This document shows, piece by piece, positions 6,500 through 8,976 of a stretch of 8,976 nt of DNA. Position 1 is the first letter of the stretch. Every line of letters begins with the position of its first letter. The notes beneath the pieces were generated by a model. It did no database searches. It was not told the DNA's origin and saw only the letters and a program-made list of their open reading frames with translations. The position numbers and the translations under genes were made by a program. This DNA comes from Pseudomonadota bacterium (GTDB lineage Bacteria; Pseudomonadota; Alphaproteobacteria; Rhizobiales; Hyphomicrobiaceae), in assembly GCA_021816505.1 (NCBI GenBank), contig JAKAXS010000090.1, forward strand, positions 1 to 8,976, given 5' to 3'.

Positions 6500-8976
6500 A
6501 GATCCTCGCTGTCCGTCTCGCGGAAGTCGGCTGCTTCTCCGCGCCTGTCGCGCTCGAAGGTTTGAGCGGCGGCCTCAACGTGCTCGCCGGCGCCAACGAG
6601 GCCGGCAAGTCGACCATTCTCGCCGCCCTGCGCCTCGCGTTCGAGCAATCGCACACACAGAAAAACCAGAGGCTTGAGACACTGCGCCCTTACGGCGGAG
6701 GCGCGCCGCTCATCGAAGTGGATTTTTCCGTTCGCGGGGCGACGTGGCGGCTGCGCAAGCGCTATCTCGCCAGCAAGTCGGCCGAACTGCGCAACCTCGC
6801 GACCGGACAGATCGCGCGCGGCGCGGATGCCGAGCAACTGCTGGCCGACCTGTTGGCCGATGCCGGCGGTCGCGCGACATTCAATTTGCTCTGGGCGGCG
6901 CAGAAGGAAGCGCTGACATCGCAAGCGCCCGACGACGAGGCGACGACCGGTCTCAAGCGCGCCATCGCAACCGAGATCGCCACCACTGTGGGCGGCAGCG
7001 AAGCGCGCAACGTTCGCACTGCGGTTCGTAAAGAGCTGAAACCCTATGTCACCGCAAAGACAAGCCAACCCACTGGCGAATACGACGCCGCGATCAAGCT
7101 GCGCAAGCGGCTGATTTCGGATCTGGAAATAGCCGTCTCTCGTCGCGATGCCGCGTTGACGCGCCTCGACCGGCTTGCCGACTTGAAGGTTCGCGAGGCC
7201 GAACTCGATCACCCCGCTGAGACGGTCGCGCGTACGCAAGCCGCGTCGCAGGCTGAGGCGGCCGCCGCGCAGGCGCGTGACGCGCTCCAGAAGCATCGCG
7301 TTGCGGCCGACGCCGTGACCGCCGCCGAGAACAGTCTGGCCCTGGCGCGCAACGCACGCGACAGGCTGGCCGCCGACATCGAAACTCTCGCGACCCTCGC
7401 AGCCGAGATCGCGGTCGACCAGGATACCAGCCGCGAGATCGCAAGCCGCTTGGCCGACGCTGAAGCAGTTGCGGCCGAAGCGCGCGAAGCCAGGGACGCT
7501 GCCCGGCACGCGTTGACCTCGGCGGAGCGTGAGTTGAAGGCCGCACTGCACGCAGAACGGCGCCAGGACGCGCAGCGCCGGCTCGCCGAGCAGACAGCGT
7601 TGCTCGCCGCGATCGACGACGCGACGCAGGCCGGCCTCGCCTTGCGCGCGCGCCTGGATGCCATGCCGGTGACGGCAGATCTTCTGCGCCAGATGCGTGC
7701 CGAGGACGATGCGGCCTGCCGTCTCGAGGATCGGCTCTCGGCTGCCGCGCCGAAACTCACCATCGCCTATGCGCCCGGCGGCGCGGGACGCGTCACGCAG
7801 GACGGCGCGCCGCTCGCCGAAGGCGCTCACGTCGTCGAACGGCCCATCACGATTCATATCGAAGGCGTGGGCACGATCACCCTGGCGCCCGGCGCCTCCG
7901 ATGACGTCGCGACCGCATCTGCCGCGATAGCGCGGCACCGCGCGCGGCTATCCGCTCTCCTGTCGGAAGCTGGCGTAGTCGACGTCGCGGCGGCGGACGT
8001 GCAGTTCGCCGCGCGGCAGGCGCTGGAGACCGAGATCGGTGAGGCGCGTGCGCGCCTGGGCGCGCTTACGCCTCCCGGCGGCATCGCGAAGCTCAAGAGC
8101 GAAATTGAAACTCTCGGTGTCCACCTCGATGCCGCGATCGATGAGGACATCCGCCCACGTTCCGACATCGAGCGCGAGATCGAAGACATTCGCATCGCCC
8201 TCAAGGGCGCGGAACCGGCTGACGAAGCGGCCCAGCGTGCGGTCTTTACCGAGCGTGAAGCCGCAGCACGTCATGCCGTCATGTCGGCCGATCGCCTGAA
8301 GCGGGCGGGCAACCTTGAAGACAAACTGCCGCCGCAGCAGGAGCGCGACGCGCTGACGGAACGGCACGCGGCAGCGGTGACGGCAGCGGAGCGCGCGTTG
8401 CACGCCGCGGTTCGCGAGTTGGCGGCGTGGCGCGACCAGGTGCCGGACGCCGCACGTCTGTCCGAATTGGAAGCGGCCGCATCGCGCGCTGCGGAGGCCG
8501 TGCGCGCCATCGCCCGGCAGTTGGAGGAGACGCGCCGCACCATCGCCAGTCTGGAAGGCGAGCTGCGCGCCGATCGCAACGACGATGTTGAAGCCCGCGT
8601 CGCCGAGCTTCAGGGCGCGCTGGCACTGGCCACGGCGCGCGTCACACGCATGGAAGAGGACGTGGCCGCGTTGCAACTGCTCGATGCAGAGCTGCGCAAC
8701 GAAGAGATGCGTTCGCGCGATCAGTACCTACGCCCGATCACGGATCGGCTGGTGCCGCTTATCGATTTGGTGTTCCCCGGTGCCGACGTGACCGTGGCTG
8801 AGAACTTCGCGCCGGCGAGCCTGCGCCGCACCAGCGAGCGCGAGGCGATAGCCGCGCTCAGCGAAGGCACGCAGGAGCAGATTGCCGTCATGGTGCGCTT
8901 GGCGTTCGGCCGCCTGATGGCCGATGCCGGCAACGCCATCCCGGTCATTCTGGACGACGCCCTGGTCTATTCCGAC
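6496..8976 (+). CDS. SbcC/Rad50/YhaN-like coiled-coil ATPase, 3' end missing
   Basis: SMC-like ATPase expected to form a complex with the preceding nuclease in DNA end processing. The frame is open for 827 codons to the window edge. The N-terminal ATPase half carries Walker A GANEAGKS (32-39) and a Q-loop glutamine at 136 (LLWAAQKEAL). Long Ala/Arg/Glu-rich coiled-coil segments follow (about 185-415 and 470-740). The C-terminal half has the signature LSEGTQEQ (788-795) and Walker B VILDDALVYSD (817-827), where the window ends, so only the final strands and H-loop are missing. Residues 420-465, between the coils, are rich in Val, Ile, Thr and Gly (LTIAYAPGG, ITIHIEGVGTITLAPG) and look beta-structured. 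The only cysteines are C13 and C408, so there is no CxxC zinc hook. The LSEGT signature resembles the YhaN type more than the LSGGE of SbcC. Start ATG 6496 overlaps the nuclease stop codon, with AAGGA at 6482-6486. Translation is probably coupled. Confidence 0.9.
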   Translation, partial: MKILAVRLAEVGCFSAPVALEGLSGGLNVLAGANEAGKSTILAALRLAFEQSHTQKNQRLETLRPYGGGAPLIEVDFSVRGATWRLRKRYLASKSAELRNLATGQIARGADAEQLLADLLADAGGRATFNLLWAAQKEALTSQAPDDEATTGLKRAIATEIATTVGGSEARNVRTAVRKELKPYVTAKTSQPTGEYDAAIKLRKRLISDLEIAVSRRDAALTRLDRLADLKVREAELDHPAETVARTQAASQAEAAAAQARDALQKHRVAADAVTAAENSLALARNARDRLAADIETLATLAAEIAVDQDTSREIASRLADAEAVAAEAREARDAARHALTSAERELKAALHAERRQDAQRRLAEQTALLAAIDDATQAGLALRARLDAMPVTADLLRQMRAEDDAACRLEDRLSAAAPKLTIAYAPGGAGRVTQDGAPLAEGAHVVERPITIHIEGVGTITLAPGASDDVATASAAIARHRARLSALLSEAGVVDVAAADVQFAARQALETEIGEARARLGALTPPGGIAKLKSEIETLGVHLDAAIDEDIRPRSDIEREIEDIRIALKGAEPADEAAQRAVFTEREAAARHAVMSADRLKRAGNLEDKLPPQQERDALTERHAAAVTAAERALHAAVRELAAWRDQVPDAARLSELEAAASRAAEAVRAIARQLEETRRTIASLEGELRADRNDDVEARVAELQGALALATARVTRMEEDVAALQLLDAELRNEEMRSRDQYLRPITDRLVPLIDLVFPGADVTVAENFAPASLRRTSEREAIAALSEGTQEQIAVMVRLAFGRLMADAGNAIPVILDDALVYSD

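Noticed and set aside
6421..7938. Long (505-residue) open frame on the minus strand
   Set aside because: It is fully antisense to the nuclease end and the ATPase gene, whose plus frame has clear Walker A, signature and Walker B motifs. Its Arg/Gly-rich, low-complexity translation is typical of shadow frames in GC-rich DNA.

Overview
The window is a GC-rich, densely coded stretch of a proteobacterial chromosome. The gene families point to an alphaproteobacterium, probably Hyphomicrobiales (rhizobia-like or Hyphomicrobium-like). Evidence for this is an Aap-type general amino-acid ABC transporter with the long AapQ/AapM permeases, and a LexA-type operator of the alphaproteobacterial form GAAC-N7-GAAC. 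No rRNA, tRNA, CRISPR array, transposase or phage gene was seen.

Region 1 (2-3918, + strand) is one tight operon for uptake of polar amino acids such as glutamate and aspartate: the 3' part of the ATPase (AapP-like), the periplasmic binding protein (AapJ), and two membrane permeases (AapQ, AapM). Gaps are 8-10 bases or less, and aapQ and aapM are almost contiguous. The gene order P-J-Q-M differs from the classical J-Q-M-P. An approximately 88-bp double-hairpin repeat lies inside the signal-peptide coding region of aapJ and is read through in frame.

Region 2 (3919-4073) is the gap between convergent genes. It holds a second copy of the same repeat (about 88% identical) and a short piece resembling the right end of a third.

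Region 3 (4074-5192, - strand) encodes a flavin-dependent oxidoreductase of the L-2-hydroxyglutarate dehydrogenase/oxidase-like group. The divergent control region 5193-5365 follows, with a perfect SOS-type operator 14 bases before the next start codon.

Region 4 (5366-8976, + strand) is a two-gene, translationally coupled Mre11-Rad50-like (SbcD-SbcC-like) DNA repair pair. It consists of a metallophosphoesterase nuclease with non-standard metal-site residues and a long coiled-coil ATPase that runs off the window. The ATPase has no CxxC zinc hook; a small beta-rich insert occupies the middle of its coiled coil. With the LexA-type box, this looks like a DNA-damage-inducible nuclease/ATPase complex distinct from classical SbcCD. 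It is the most interesting part of the window.
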